From NCBI GenBank assembly GCA_964529685.1, contig CAZGZC010000001.1:486931-550930 (forward strand): a stretch of 64,000 nucleotides of DNA, in the 5' to 3' direction. The position numbers and the translations under genes were made by a program. Origin of the DNA: JALQUO01 sp964529685. Lineage in GTDB: Bacteria > Pseudomonadota > Alphaproteobacteria > Rickettsiales > Midichloriaceae. The notes beneath the pieces were generated by a model. It was not told where the DNA came from and made no database searches. It saw only the letters and a program-made list of their open reading frames with translations. Shown piece after piece: positions 42,410 to 50,635 of this stretch; position 1 is the first letter of the stretch, and every line of letters starts with the position of its first letter.

Positions 42410-42866
42410 TTGTAATCTTTTTAACTCTTGATTATTTCTAATTGTAACAAATTGCCTATCTGGATAATGTTCAGTTAGTAATGTTATATAATATGAAACT
42501 CGTCCCTCAAATGACCAGGTATATTCTATAAGTCTCATACTAAGTACTTCTTTACAACCTAGCGCCCGCTGGTTTTAAGAATCGTGCAAAACATAAGAAT
42601 CTAGGATAATTGAAGTAAATAACTAAGTTAGCTCTTGTCCATCTCAGGTATAGTGATTTCACACTATTTCCATCAATGATCCATTTATCATGATTGACTA
42701 TTTCTGACTGAATTTCAATACATTCATCAGAATTCTTCTCAACCCAATTAGCCGTGAAGAAATACTTATCTAGGTGATACAGTGGCAAGCTAAGCTGCAA
42801 GCTGAGTTTTTTAGCAAAGGTTGATTTGCCGCTGCCAGGTCTACCAAATATCATGATTCTATTCAT
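42395..42866 (-). pseudogene. Frameshifted adenylate kinase-like (FlaR/topology modulation family) gene
   Basis: The frame from 42866 encodes M-I-F-G-R-P-G-S-G-K-S-T (P-loop), then L-Y-H-L-D-K and W-I-I-D-G-N, the start of the FlaR-like P-loop kinases (normally about 170 residues), but it ends early at 42552 after 104 residues. A second frame from 42559 down to TAA at 42395 reads G-C-K-E-V-L, then W-S-F-E-G-R, H-Y-P-D-R-Q and N-N-Q-E-L-K-R-L, which is the normal C-terminus of that family. About 15 residues at the junction, including the conserved R-x-R, are missing. So a frameshift with a small deletion near 42560 has broken the gene. Its ATG overlaps the ubiE stop (ATGA). Confidence 0.8.
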
Positions 42867-43618
42867 TGTAATCTATAAGCTTTGTATATAGCAACTACAT
42901 CAGGTATAAGGATCTTAGTCTTTATCATCTCAAAGCCAGCTAATTCAATCATTTTAATAAAATCATTCTTTTTAGGGAATTGACGTATGCTATTCACTAA
43001 GTATTGATAAGGCTTTTTATCACCAACTATAATATGCCCAATAATAGGTATACAATGAAAGGAAAAGAAATCGTACATTTTTCTTAAAATTGTGTCACTC
43101 TCCGGGCGTAAAAACTCCATACATAGAAACTTTCCGCCAACTTTAAGTACTCGAAACATTTCATGTAGAGCTATTTGGATATTGTCAACATTTCTTATAC
43201 CGAAAGATATTGTAACTCTATCAAATGATTGATCCTCAAAAGGAAGATTTTGTACATCTGCACAAAGAGTTGATAATTTTCTCTGATATTTATTGAATTT
43301 ACCATTATCCATCCTCTTTTTTTCTCCTGCAACTAGCATTTGGTCGTTTATGTCACATATTATTGCTTCACCACCACCATTATCTAGAAATCCCATAGCA
43401 ATATCTCCTGTGCCACCAGCAACATCTAATAACTTGTGTGTATGGTATGGCTCAACCTCACTGATAAATTTTCTTTTCCAAATATGATGTAAACCGAAGC
43501 TCATAAGAGAATTCATCAGATCATATTTATCTGCTACAGAATCAAACACATTTTTTACAAAAGCTTTTTTTGACATAAGATTGATTATTACTTCATCACT
43601 TGCTATAGATTTTAGCAT
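42863..43618 (-). CDS. ubiE: Ubiquinone/menaquinone biosynthesis C-methyltransferase UbiE
   Basis: A 251-residue SAM-dependent methyltransferase with the UbiE/COQ5 signatures: V-F-D-S-V-A-D-K-Y-D-L-M-N-S-L-M-S-F-G near the start, L-L-D-V-A-G-G-T-G-D-I-A (SAM loop), then D-R-V-T-I-S-F-G-I-R-N-V and G-G-K-F-L-C-M-E-F. It adds a methyl group to the quinone ring. With ubiG (56010) it supports ubiquinone synthesis for complex I and the respiratory chain. The divergent gene psd starts 36 bp away. The methionine M15 (at 43576) before the conserved domain is an alternative start. Confidence 0.94.
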   Translation of the reverse strand: MLKSIASDEVIINLMSKKAFVKNVFDSVADKYDLMNSLMSFGLHHIWKRKFISEVEPYHTHKLLDVAGGTGDIAMGFLDNGGGEAIICDINDQMLVAGEKKRMDNGKFNKYQRKLSTLCADVQNLPFEDQSFDRVTISFGIRNVDNIQIALHEMFRVLKVGGKFLCMEFLRPESDTILRKMYDFFSFHCIPIIGHIIVGDKKPYQYLVNSIRQFPKKNDFIKMIELAGFEMIKTKILIPDVVAIYKAYRLQ

Positions 43619-43654
43619 GTATTTACAAACTATAAAAAATTTTTATATACTTAT

Positions 43655-44353
43655 ATGGAAGAAATTCTCAAATTCCTTACACCAAGAATCAGCAAAGAAG
43701 GCTATATAATCATTGTTATAGCTGGGATAATAGCTACGCTTGGTCTAATACTGTTTGATAAACTTGGTTTACTAATGTTAGTAGGTTTTATCTTTTGCGT
43801 ATATTTTTTTAGAGATCCAGAGAGAGTTACTCCAGTTGATAAAAACCTAGTCATAAGTCCAGCTGATGGTGTTGTAAGTGCAGTTGAATATAATGCTCCA
43901 TATCCAGAGGAGCTTGGAGTTGGAGATAAATTTGGAACACGTGTAAGTATATTTTTAAATGTATTTAATGTACATGTTAACCGTGTACCAGTCACAGGAA
44001 TAGTTGTAAAAGAAGCATATAGACCAGGAAAGTTTATCAATGCATCACTTGATAAATCTAGCAAGGATAATGAGAGACAATCGGTATTAATAAATACAGC
44101 TTATGGAAAAGAAGTAGCTGTAGTGCAAATTGCAGGTCTTATAGCCAGGAGAATTGTATGCAATTTAAATGATGGTGATAATGTAAAAGCTGGTGCACGG
44201 TATGGTATAATAAAGTTCGGTAGCAGATTAGATGTTTTCCTCCCTGAAGGTATAGAACCAGCAGTACTAGTTGGTCAAACTATGATAGGAGGTGAAACAG
44301 TAATAGCTCATCTGAATGGTGATCAAAAAGCAATTGAAGGAATCATTGAGTAG
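43655..44353 (+). CDS. psd: Phosphatidylserine decarboxylase proenzyme (short type)
   Basis: A 232-residue protein of the short, archaeal-like Psd type common in alphaproteobacteria. Two membrane helices lie at residues 17-50, followed by F-F-R-D-P-E-R, P-A-D-G-V-V and F-N-V-H-V-N-R. The self-cleavage site is F-G-S (G189-S190), where the serine becomes the pyruvoyl cofactor. It makes phosphatidylethanolamine from phosphatidylserine in the inner membrane. The gene is followed by 460 bp with no intact gene. A pssA partner is not in the window. Confidence 0.95.
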   Translation: MEEILKFLTPRISKEGYIIIVIAGIIATLGLILFDKLGLLMLVGFIFCVYFFRDPERVTPVDKNLVISPADGVVSAVEYNAPYPEELGVGDKFGTRVSIFLNVFNVHVNRVPVTGIVVKEAYRPGKFINASLDKSSKDNERQSVLINTAYGKEVAVVQIAGLIARRIVCNLNDGDNVKAGARYGIIKFGSRLDVFLPEGIEPAVLVGQTMIGGETVIAHLNGDQKAIEGIIE

Positions 44354-44432
44354 GATTTTAATGACTAAAAACTAGCTCAAATAAATATAAGAATATTTGT
44401 CTACCTGCAGGCATAGAATTATTATGTGTTAG

Positions 44433-44760
44433 TCAAGAGTTAGATTTCAAGTAAAATTTATGACCAGAATGTCTGGCATATCCACTGTCTAGATGACTCT
44501 CGTTACAGAAATGTTCCAGTGCAATTTTTATAACATGATCTAAAATAATCCTACCGCAGTCTTTACGACGGACACTCTTTTTTATAATGAACTCATCAAT
44601 ATATAGTTATATTAACATTATTAATATAACCTTCTTTCTGCTGTTCCATAACTTGTCTAGCGAAGATTTTTTTATTTAAGAAATGAGGTCTCAACTGAGA
44701 GATTATATCAAATACCTATTCTACTTCAGATTGCGTTTCTAGTTTGTTAATGATGACCAT
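44433..44760 (-). pseudogene. Decayed GNAT acetyltransferase in the psd-ygfZ gap
   Basis: The 461-bp gap 44354-44814 holds a broken N-acetyltransferase. The first frame, from ATG at 44760, reads V-I-I-N-K-L-E-T-Q-S-E-V-E, a TAG, and then V-F-D-I-I-S-Q-L-R-P-H and M-E-Q-Q-K-E-G-Y, like the N-terminus of GNAT proteins. A second frame from about 44603 reads Y-I-D-E-F-I, then R-R-K-D-C-G-R-I-I-L (the Q/R-x-x-G-x-G/A CoA loop, now with C-G), H-L-D-S-G-Y-A-R-H and H-K-F-Y-L-K, ending at 44433. Between them a deletion of about 30 codons and a frameshift have occurred. Confidence 0.78.
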
Positions 44761-44814
44761 TTTTTACATTCAACTTATTCCTAATTAGCTTAGAGTCTAG
44801 CAGGGCACCAGAAG

Positions 44815-45549
44815 CTATGCTACAATAGAAACCTTAAATCCATCATTAGATTTCAGATTATCACTAACCATCTCAGAGTTTAGCAGTGCTAGAGCATTAC
44901 CTTGCCAATATATACCAAGAATTACACCGATTTTCTTATCATCAATAAATAGGTCGCTATTAGCCGTAAGTTTCATATCTGAGGTTATTCTATAAACCTT
45001 TTTACGTACAGATCCTCTATGATGAGTCCTTGTTATAACCTCCTGTCCAATATAACAACCTTTGGTATAACTTATCGCATTAAACTTGTCGAAACCTACT
45101 TCAAATGGAAAATATCTACCAGATTCAAAATCATTATATAACCTTGGTAAAGACAACTGATAATATATATCGTAGTTATCTTCTTCACTAATTTCAGTAG
45201 CAGAATATGCTCTAAATGGTAATTTTTCATGTCTAGGATCGCGATATCCATTACTAGCACTATTTACAAAAATACTATCATTAATAGAAAATTCCACTTT
45301 TGACCCAAGTCTATATTTAATCAAAATAGCAATTATATCATCAACTGCCTCCTCATAACAGTCTAGCCAATAGTCGTTATCTGTAATCTTAAGTATAAAA
45401 AAATCATGTAAAAGTTTACCTTGTGGAGACAGCAAGAGGTTGTATTGTAAGTCATTACCTATCTTTTTAACGTTATTTGTTACAAGCTGCTGAAGAAAAC
45501 TTTCAGAATCAGCACCACTTATAATAAGTATTTTTCTATTGTTAATCAT
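44815..45549 (-). CDS. ygfZ: YgfZ/GcvT folate-binding protein
   Basis: A 244-residue protein with the conserved K-G-C-Y-I-G-Q-E-V motif (residue about 165) and an R-x-H-H-R-G tail, the signature of YgfZ. It binds folate and helps to repair or assemble certain Fe-S clusters, for example those in MiaB and other radical-SAM enzymes. The N-terminal domain (L-L-S-P-Q-G-K-L-L-H-D-F) is that of the GcvT-like fold. Length is shorter than E. coli YgfZ (326) but typical for alphaproteobacteria. It lies 3 bp after the queA stop, so both are probably in one operon. Confidence 0.9.
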   Translation of the reverse strand: MINNRKILIISGADSESFLQQLVTNNVKKIGNDLQYNLLLSPQGKLLHDFFILKITDNDYWLDCYEEAVDDIIAILIKYRLGSKVEFSINDSIFVNSASNGYRDPRHEKLPFRAYSATEISEEDNYDIYYQLSLPRLYNDFESGRYFPFEVGFDKFNAISYTKGCYIGQEVITRTHHRGSVRKKVYRITSDMKLTANSDLFIDDKKIGVILGIYWQGNALALLNSEMVSDNLKSNDGFKVSIVA

Positions 45550-45552
45550 AAA

Positions 45553-46788
45553 TTACTTTGTTAAAAAACATGCATCGCCATAGCTAAAAAACCTATATTG
45601 ACCATTAATTGCATGGTTATATAACTCTTTTCCAGCATTAATCCCACCTATAAATGAACAAACTAACATAAAAAGAGTGCTCTTAGGTAGATGAAAATTG
45701 GTTATAAGGCAATCTGCAATTTTAAATTTAAAATTTTCCTTTATAAATATATCGGTATATCTTGCATGAGGAGATAAAATACTGCTAGAATAAAAGGTGG
45801 CGGCGCTTTCAAGAGTTCTTATTACAGTTGTACCGACGGCAATGATTCTATTATTGTTTAACTTAGTATCATTGATTAAATCACAGGTCATTTGATTAAT
45901 TGTATAAAACTCATGATGCATCTTATGATCAGAAATATTGTCTACACGTACAGGTAGAAAAGTACCACCACCTACATGTAAAGTTATATAAGCGATTTTT
46001 GCACCTTTAGATTGTATCTTCTCAAGTAACTCCTCGGTAAAATGTAAACCAGCAGTAGGTGCTGCTACAGATCCTTTAAACTTGGAAAATACTGTCTGAT
46101 AGCTCTCTTTATCATTTTGATTTGCTTCTCTTTTCATATAAGGTGGGAGAGGCATATGACCAACTTCGTCAAGTAATGTGAAAAACTCTTGCTGTGATAG
46201 AAATCGAAGATTGTACTGTTGACTTATATTTATAAATTCAAATTTGTAGTTCTTAAACTCTAGTGATATTTTTTCAATCTTAGATTGTTCTTCAGAAGAA
46301 ACTTCAGCATTTATACTTTTCACTCTAGAACTATATAAATGTTTTTGAGGTTGTGTAAGATCGAGATTAGTAGAACTTACACCAAAGAATTCAATAACAT
46401 CCATATTATTCTGATTGAATTTTTCTACCACAACCCCAACTAATTTATCTGAAAAGTGTATGATAGAGCGAAAGTGAACTTTTTTTCTTGGTTTGCTTAG
46501 AAACTCCCATCTCTCACTGTTAGAACTAACAATTTTATTTATAAGATTGATTTTTACTTTAGTACCATTTATATCTCCATATAAGCAAGACGGAATTACC
46601 TTAGTATTATTAAGAACTAATAAATCTCCAGGTTGTATTAAATCTAATATATCTGAGAAGTTTCCATCAGTGATTTTGCCATGTTGTGATCTATATAAGA
46701 GACGTGATTTCCCTCTCTCAAGGGGTTCCTGAGCTATCAATTTCTGCGGTAAGTCAAAGTCAAAATTACTTAGCATAGTAATAAACAA
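45553..46788 (-). CDS. queA: tRNA ribosyltransferase-isomerase QueA, with insertion
   Basis: The protein has the QueA framework: F-D-F-D-L-P-x-x-L-I-A-Q-E-P, L-L-V-L-N-N-T-K-V-I-P, then G-H-M-P-L-P-P-Y-M-x-R, V-A-A-P-T-A-G-L-H-F-T and T-x-H-V-G-x-G-T-F. It transfers the ribose part of SAM to 7-deazaguanine in tRNA to make epoxyqueuosine. It has 411 residues versus about 350 in E. coli, with an insertion of about 50 residues (about 125-185) between the second beta-strand region and the GHMPLPPY motif. The likely start is the second methionine, at 46776. QueH, the last enzyme of the pathway, is also in this window. Confidence 0.94.
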   Translation of the reverse strand: MFITMLSNFDFDLPQKLIAQEPLERGKSRLLYRSQHGKITDGNFSDILDLIQPGDLLVLNNTKVIPSCLYGDINGTKVKINLINKIVSSNSERWEFLSKPRKKVHFRSIIHFSDKLVGVVVEKFNQNNMDVIEFFGVSSTNLDLTQPQKHLYSSRVKSINAEVSSEEQSKIEKISLEFKNYKFEFINISQQYNLRFLSQQEFFTLLDEVGHMPLPPYMKREANQNDKESYQTVFSKFKGSVAAPTAGLHFTEELLEKIQSKGAKIAYITLHVGGGTFLPVRVDNISDHKMHHEFYTINQMTCDLINDTKLNNNRIIAVGTTVIRTLESAATFYSSSILSPHARYTDIFIKENFKFKIADCLITNFHLPKSTLFMLVCSFIGGINAGKELYNHAINGQYRFFSYGDACFLTK

Positions 46789-46860
46789 TATTTATCCAGT
46801 TGCACATTTTTAAAAACAGCAATATATTTTATCTAAGATAAAATTAATATATCATAAATT

Positions 46861-47115
46861 ATGTCAAATCTGCCGCAAGTATTTAAGAAAGGCTCAATCA
46901 GAATTGATGTTGAAAAGAGTAAAATCTACTACTGGTGCTCATGTGGTCTTAGTAATAACCAACCATTTTGCGATAATTCTCATAAAAATACAGGATTTAC
47001 TCCAGTAAAGTATATAGCTGAAGAAGATAAAATAGTAAGTTTCTGTGGCTGTAAATATAGTAAAAAAGGAGCTATATGCGATGGTTCTCATAAATTTATA
47101 GAAAGCAATGATTAG
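46861..47115 (+). CDS. CDGSH-type iron-sulfur protein, double domain
   Basis: An 84-residue protein with two CDGSH modules: C-x-C-x8-C-D-x2-H (WCSCGLSNNQPFCDNSH, about residues 23-39) and a second, F-C-G-C-K-Y-S-K-K-G-A-I-C-D-G-S-H near the end. In this fold the three cysteines and one histidine hold a 2Fe-2S cluster. The double arrangement resembles bacterial CDGSH proteins near respiratory genes. Its last eight bases overlap the start of ccoN, so translation is coupled. Its function next to cbb3 oxidase is not known; electron transfer or cluster supply would be guesses. Confidence 0.9.
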   Translation: MSNLPQVFKKGSIRIDVEKSKIYYWCSCGLSNNQPFCDNSHKNTGFTPVKYIAEEDKIVSFCGCKYSKKGAICDGSHKFIESND

Positions 47116-48553
47116 TTTCACCAATCAAAAATACGATGATCAGATCATTCGTTACTTTACAGTTGCAGCATTCTTTTGGGGGATAGTTGCAATGCTTATG
47201 GGAGTTATAATAGCTCTACAGCTTACCTATCCAGTTCTCAACTTAGATCTTCCTTGGACAACTTTTGGCAGAATAAGACCCATGCATACTAGTGGGATTA
47301 TCTTCGGTTTCGCAGGAAATGTTCTATTTGCAACTTCATTTTTTATAGTGCAGAGAACTTGTCAGGTAATGCTACAAGCTAGGAAACTGGCCAGGTTTGT
47401 CTTTTTAGGTTATCAGTTATTTCTAGTTCTAGCTATTGTAGGTTACCCTTTAGGTATTACACAAGGTAAGGAGTATGCTGAGCCAGAATGGCATGCAGAT
47501 CTTCTACTTGCACTTGTATGGGTCTGCTACTTTTTCATATTTGCTATAACTATCTCTAAGCGTCAGGAGAAACATATATATGTTTCAAATTGGTTCTACT
47601 TAGCGTTTATATTTGTAATTGCTATGCTCCATATTGGAAATAGTCTAGCTATACCTATATCACTTACAAGCCCTAACAGCGTCCCAGCGTTTGGTGGTGT
47701 ACAATCAGCTATGATCCAGTGGTGGTATGGACATAATGCAGTGGGATTCTTACTAACTGCTGGTTTTATCGGTGTGATGTATTATTTCGTACCAAAGCGT
47801 GCTGAACGTCCAATTTACTCTTACAGGTTATCAATCTTACACTTCTGGGCACTGATTTTTCTTTATATATGGGCAGGTCCACACCATCTTCACTATACAT
47901 CTATACCTGACTGGACTCAGACTCTCGGTATGACAATGTCTATAATACTATGGATTCCATCATGGGGAGGTATGATAAATGGAATTATGACTCTTTCTGG
48001 GGCTTGGCATAAGCTTAGAACAGACCCGGTTTTATCATTTATGGTAATAGCAATAGCTTTTTATGGAATGAGTACCTTTGAAGGACCTGTATTATCTATT
48101 AAAAATGTAAACAGGCTGGCTCACTATAGTGAATGGATTATATCTCACGTTCACTCTGGTGGATTGGGTTGGGTAGCATTTATGAGCTTTAGTGCTCTAT
48201 ATCATATGGTGCCTATTCTTTGGAATAAGCCTGATATCTACTCACGGAAGCTTATCAGCTTACATTTATGGCTAGGTACAGTAGGGATTGTGTTGTATAT
48301 CGCATCTATGTGGATAGCTGGTATAATGCAAGGACTTATGTGGAGAGATTACAATGAAGTTGGGTTCCTAAAGTATTCATTCATCGATGTTGTTAGTTCA
48401 ATTCACCCTTATTATCTCATAAGAGCCATAGGTGGTATATGCTACATATCTGGGTTCTTAGTGATGGTATATAATGTATATATGACTATTAGATGCCGGC
48501 CGCAAGAATCTAGTGAGGTTCTAAAAGAAAAGCCTTTAGCTAACCCTGCTTAA
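47108..48553 (+). CDS. ccoN: cbb3-type cytochrome c oxidase catalytic subunit I
   Basis: A 481-residue 12-helix heme-copper oxidase subunit. The heme b and b3 ligands sit in G-x-x-x-M-H-T-S-G-I, W-W-Y-G-H-N-A-V-G-F (CuB His region), H-H-L-H-Y-T-S-I-P-D-W and the S-H-V-H-S-G-G-L-G-W pair. It reduces O2 to water and pumps protons, with high affinity for oxygen. The gene is followed by ccoO 17 bp later and overlaps the CDGSH gene at its start. A cbb3 oxidase points to microaerobic respiration and to Midichloriaceae rather than Rickettsia. Confidence 0.96.
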   Translation: MISFTNQKYDDQIIRYFTVAAFFWGIVAMLMGVIIALQLTYPVLNLDLPWTTFGRIRPMHTSGIIFGFAGNVLFATSFFIVQRTCQVMLQARKLARFVFLGYQLFLVLAIVGYPLGITQGKEYAEPEWHADLLLALVWVCYFFIFAITISKRQEKHIYVSNWFYLAFIFVIAMLHIGNSLAIPISLTSPNSVPAFGGVQSAMIQWWYGHNAVGFLLTAGFIGVMYYFVPKRAERPIYSYRLSILHFWALIFLYIWAGPHHLHYTSIPDWTQTLGMTMSIILWIPSWGGMINGIMTLSGAWHKLRTDPVLSFMVIAIAFYGMSTFEGPVLSIKNVNRLAHYSEWIISHVHSGGLGWVAFMSFSALYHMVPILWNKPDIYSRKLISLHLWLGTVGIVLYIASMWIAGIMQGLMWRDYNEVGFLKYSFIDVVSSIHPYYLIRAIGGICYISGFLVMVYNVYMTIRCRPQESSEVLKEKPLANPA

Positions 48554-48570
48554 CTAAATAGATAAATAGT

Positions 48571-49305
48571 ATGACTAATCAAAATCCTCATAGAAAGCTT
48601 GAGCAGAACCTCTTCCTAATGCTTTGTTTTGTAGTACTAGTTACTGCTATAGGTGGTATTATTGAAATATTCCCGCTCTTCAAAAAAGAGATTGCAATAG
48701 AAGTTGTAGAGGGAATGAGACCATATACTCCATTAGAAGTAGCTGGGTTTAACATATACAAAAGAGAAGGTTGCTATAACTGCCATAGTCAGCAGATTAG
48801 AGTTATTGCAGAAGATGTAGAAAGATATGGCCCTGCTTCACTTGCAGCTGAAAGCCAATATGATTATCCATTTGCTTGGGGCTCTAAAAGAACTGGTCCT
48901 GATTTAGCTAGGATTGGTGAGAGATATACAGATGATTGGCATATTCAACATCTATATGATCCTCGTTCTGTTGTACCGCAATCAATTATGCCCAGCTATC
49001 CATTTATGATAAATCAACATTTAGATACATCTGAGCTTCAGAGATATATGGAAATCTTGAAGATGCTTGGTGTACCTTATACAGATGATGACATAGCTAA
49101 GTATATGATAGATATTAGAGTACAATTAGGAATTGAAACTGATCAGAGCTTGATAGCTGATTTCCTCAAAAGATATCCTAATGTTAAGATTAGAAAGTTT
49201 AATAATCGTTCTACTGATATTACTGAATTAGATGCACTTATAGCACATCTTCAATCACTTGGTAATAAGATTGATCTTAAAACAAATATTGGTAGAGAAT
49301 GGTAA
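48571..49305 (+). CDS. ccoO: cbb3-type cytochrome c oxidase subunit II (mono-heme)
   Basis: A 244-residue protein with one N-terminal membrane helix (about residues 14-36) and one c-type heme site, C-Y-N-C-H near residue 69, followed by E-x-x-R-Y-G-P and the R-T-G-P-D-L-A-R-I-G segment of CcoO. A methionine in M-P-S-Y-P can be the axial ligand. It passes electrons from CcoP to CcoN. It lies 17 bp after ccoN; the rest of the oxidase genes are found 1.3 kb further on the opposite strand. Confidence 0.96.
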   Translation: MTNQNPHRKLEQNLFLMLCFVVLVTAIGGIIEIFPLFKKEIAIEVVEGMRPYTPLEVAGFNIYKREGCYNCHSQQIRVIAEDVERYGPASLAAESQYDYPFAWGSKRTGPDLARIGERYTDDWHIQHLYDPRSVVPQSIMPSYPFMINQHLDTSELQRYMEILKMLGVPYTDDDIAKYMIDIRVQLGIETDQSLIADFLKRYPNVKIRKFNNRSTDITELDALIAHLQSLGNKIDLKTNIGREW

Positions 49306-49389
49306 TTTTACTCTTCTAATCTTTATTCTAAATAACTAAGTGAGTCTATTTTATATCATAACAAATGCAATATATAGTTCTAATTAAAA

Positions 49390-50082
49390 ATGCTTCTTAT
49401 TAGTTTCCTATTTGGTATCTTGATTGGGAACTATACAACAACTTTTTTATTTAGATTACCGAGGGGAATAGAAATTTGTGGAATAAATAAGAATGTTAAT
49501 ACTCCACCTCATTGTGCGCAATGTAAGAATTCTCTGAAGTTTTATGAATATTTGCCAGTCTTTAGTTGGATTTTCTCTAGGTTTAAATGTAACTACTGTG
49601 GAACAGCAATCAATCCTCAATACTTCTTTTTAGAACTTTCTACAGGAATATTATCATTAATGTTGTACTGCTTTCTAGGATTCTCAGAGAAGTACTTATT
49701 ACTCATTGCTTTATGGCTTTTAACAATGCTTGCAGGTATGATCAATCTAAATCATCAGTTAATTATCAAAGAACTTACACAATTAGTGATTGTACTTGGA
49801 ATGATATATAGAACATCAATTGACCAATCAATCTTACCTTTCATGACTTATTTTGGGATTGCATCTATTTTTGCCTCAGCAACCTTAAGTTATAGAAAAT
49901 GGCAGGATATCCAATATAGAAATGAATTGATTCATATTGTGCTGCAAGCATCTTTATGGTTAAGAGGCTTAGATATAGTGTTTATAATTTGCATATATCA
50001 CATATTATCAAAATCAAAATATCGATATTTACTCTCACTAATAAGTCTATCTTGTGTTACAATTCTAGAAAATATTCATTAA
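49390..50082 (+). CDS. Prepilin peptidase-like protein without catalytic aspartates
   Basis: A 230-residue membrane protein. The N-terminal half has the PilD methyltransferase-like region with two C-x2-C pairs (C-A-Q-C and C-N-Y-C-G-T) and the Y-F-F-L-E-L-S-T-G segment, so it clearly belongs to the A24 prepilin peptidase family. But the peptidase motif D-x6-P-D-x-x-T is N-L-N-H-Q-L-I-I-K-E-L-T here, and the second G-x-G-D motif cannot be found (about residues 150-190). About six helices are predicted. The enzyme probably no longer cleaves prepilins; it may retain another role or be in decay, although the frame is intact. Confidence 0.75.
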   Translation: MLLISFLFGILIGNYTTTFLFRLPRGIEICGINKNVNTPPHCAQCKNSLKFYEYLPVFSWIFSRFKCNYCGTAINPQYFFLELSTGILSLMLYCFLGFSEKYLLLIALWLLTMLAGMINLNHQLIIKELTQLVIVLGMIYRTSIDQSILPFMTYFGIASIFASATLSYRKWQDIQYRNELIHIVLQASLWLRGLDIVFIICIYHILSKSKYRYLLSLISLSCVTILENIH

Positions 50083-50086
50083 AATT

Positions 50087-50266
50087 ATGGCAGACAATAA
50101 AGATTTCCCAAGTTTAAATGAAAATACTAAGCAAATCTTTGATGAATTTGCTAAAATTTATCAAAAAGATGTAATTGAGAATGGTCAAGCAGAAGTTGCA
50201 AAAATGTGTGCTCAGTACAACTTTCAAAAGTGGCAGGCAGAAAGAGTAAGGCCGGCCAAACTCTAG
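50087..50266 (+). CDS. Small unknown protein (59 residues)
   Basis: A short frame with ATG at 50087, 4 bp after the stop of the prepilin-peptidase-like gene. The codon use fits coding sequence and the product is mostly helical and charged, with F-D-E-F-A-K-I-Y-Q-K-D and a final K-W-Q-A-E-R-V-R-P. No family is recognised. The close spacing suggests translation with the gene before it. It could be a truncated copy of a longer protein. Confidence 0.5.
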   Translation: MADNKDFPSLNENTKQIFDEFAKIYQKDVIENGQAEVAKMCAQYNFQKWQAERVRPAKL

Positions 50267-50276
50267 AGAGATGATT

Positions 50277-50378
50277 CTATCTTGCAAGCTCTACTATTGT
50301 ACTATGAAATCCTAGATTTTCATCTTCTGCATTTCGTATCAAATAATCAATTCCAGCAATCATAGGTGTGTTTACAGC
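50277..50378 (-). pseudogene. C-terminal remnant of an unknown gene in the 50267-50635 gap
   Basis: The 369-bp gap 50267-50635 has no intact gene. On the minus strand, a stretch ending in TAG at 50277-50279 reads A-V-N-T-P-M-I-A-G-I-D-Y-L-I-R-N-A-E-D then N-L-G-F-H-S-T-I-V-E-L-A-R, like a genuine soluble enzyme C-terminus. Upstream the frame is soon stopped. The family is not recognised. The rest of the gap is AT-rich with a weak inverted repeat (GTTACG at 50491, CGTAAC at 50508). Confidence 0.35.
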
Positions 50379-50635
50379 TGGACATCAATCAAATTTTAAA
50401 AATCTGCTTTTTCGTTCTGTTTGTCAAAACAGTGAATGCTAATGCTTATCAATATTTGATAAACTGAGGCACTATGAGCACCATAAAATAGTTACGTACT
50501 CGTGTGTCGTAACAATTTGAACCTTAATAATTATATATATGTTATTAGATGAACATTAGGGATTTTTATTAAGATACCAATAGGTGCTTTATATTTAATC
50601 AAATTCTAAAGAGTATAATCAAAATTGATGTAAAA

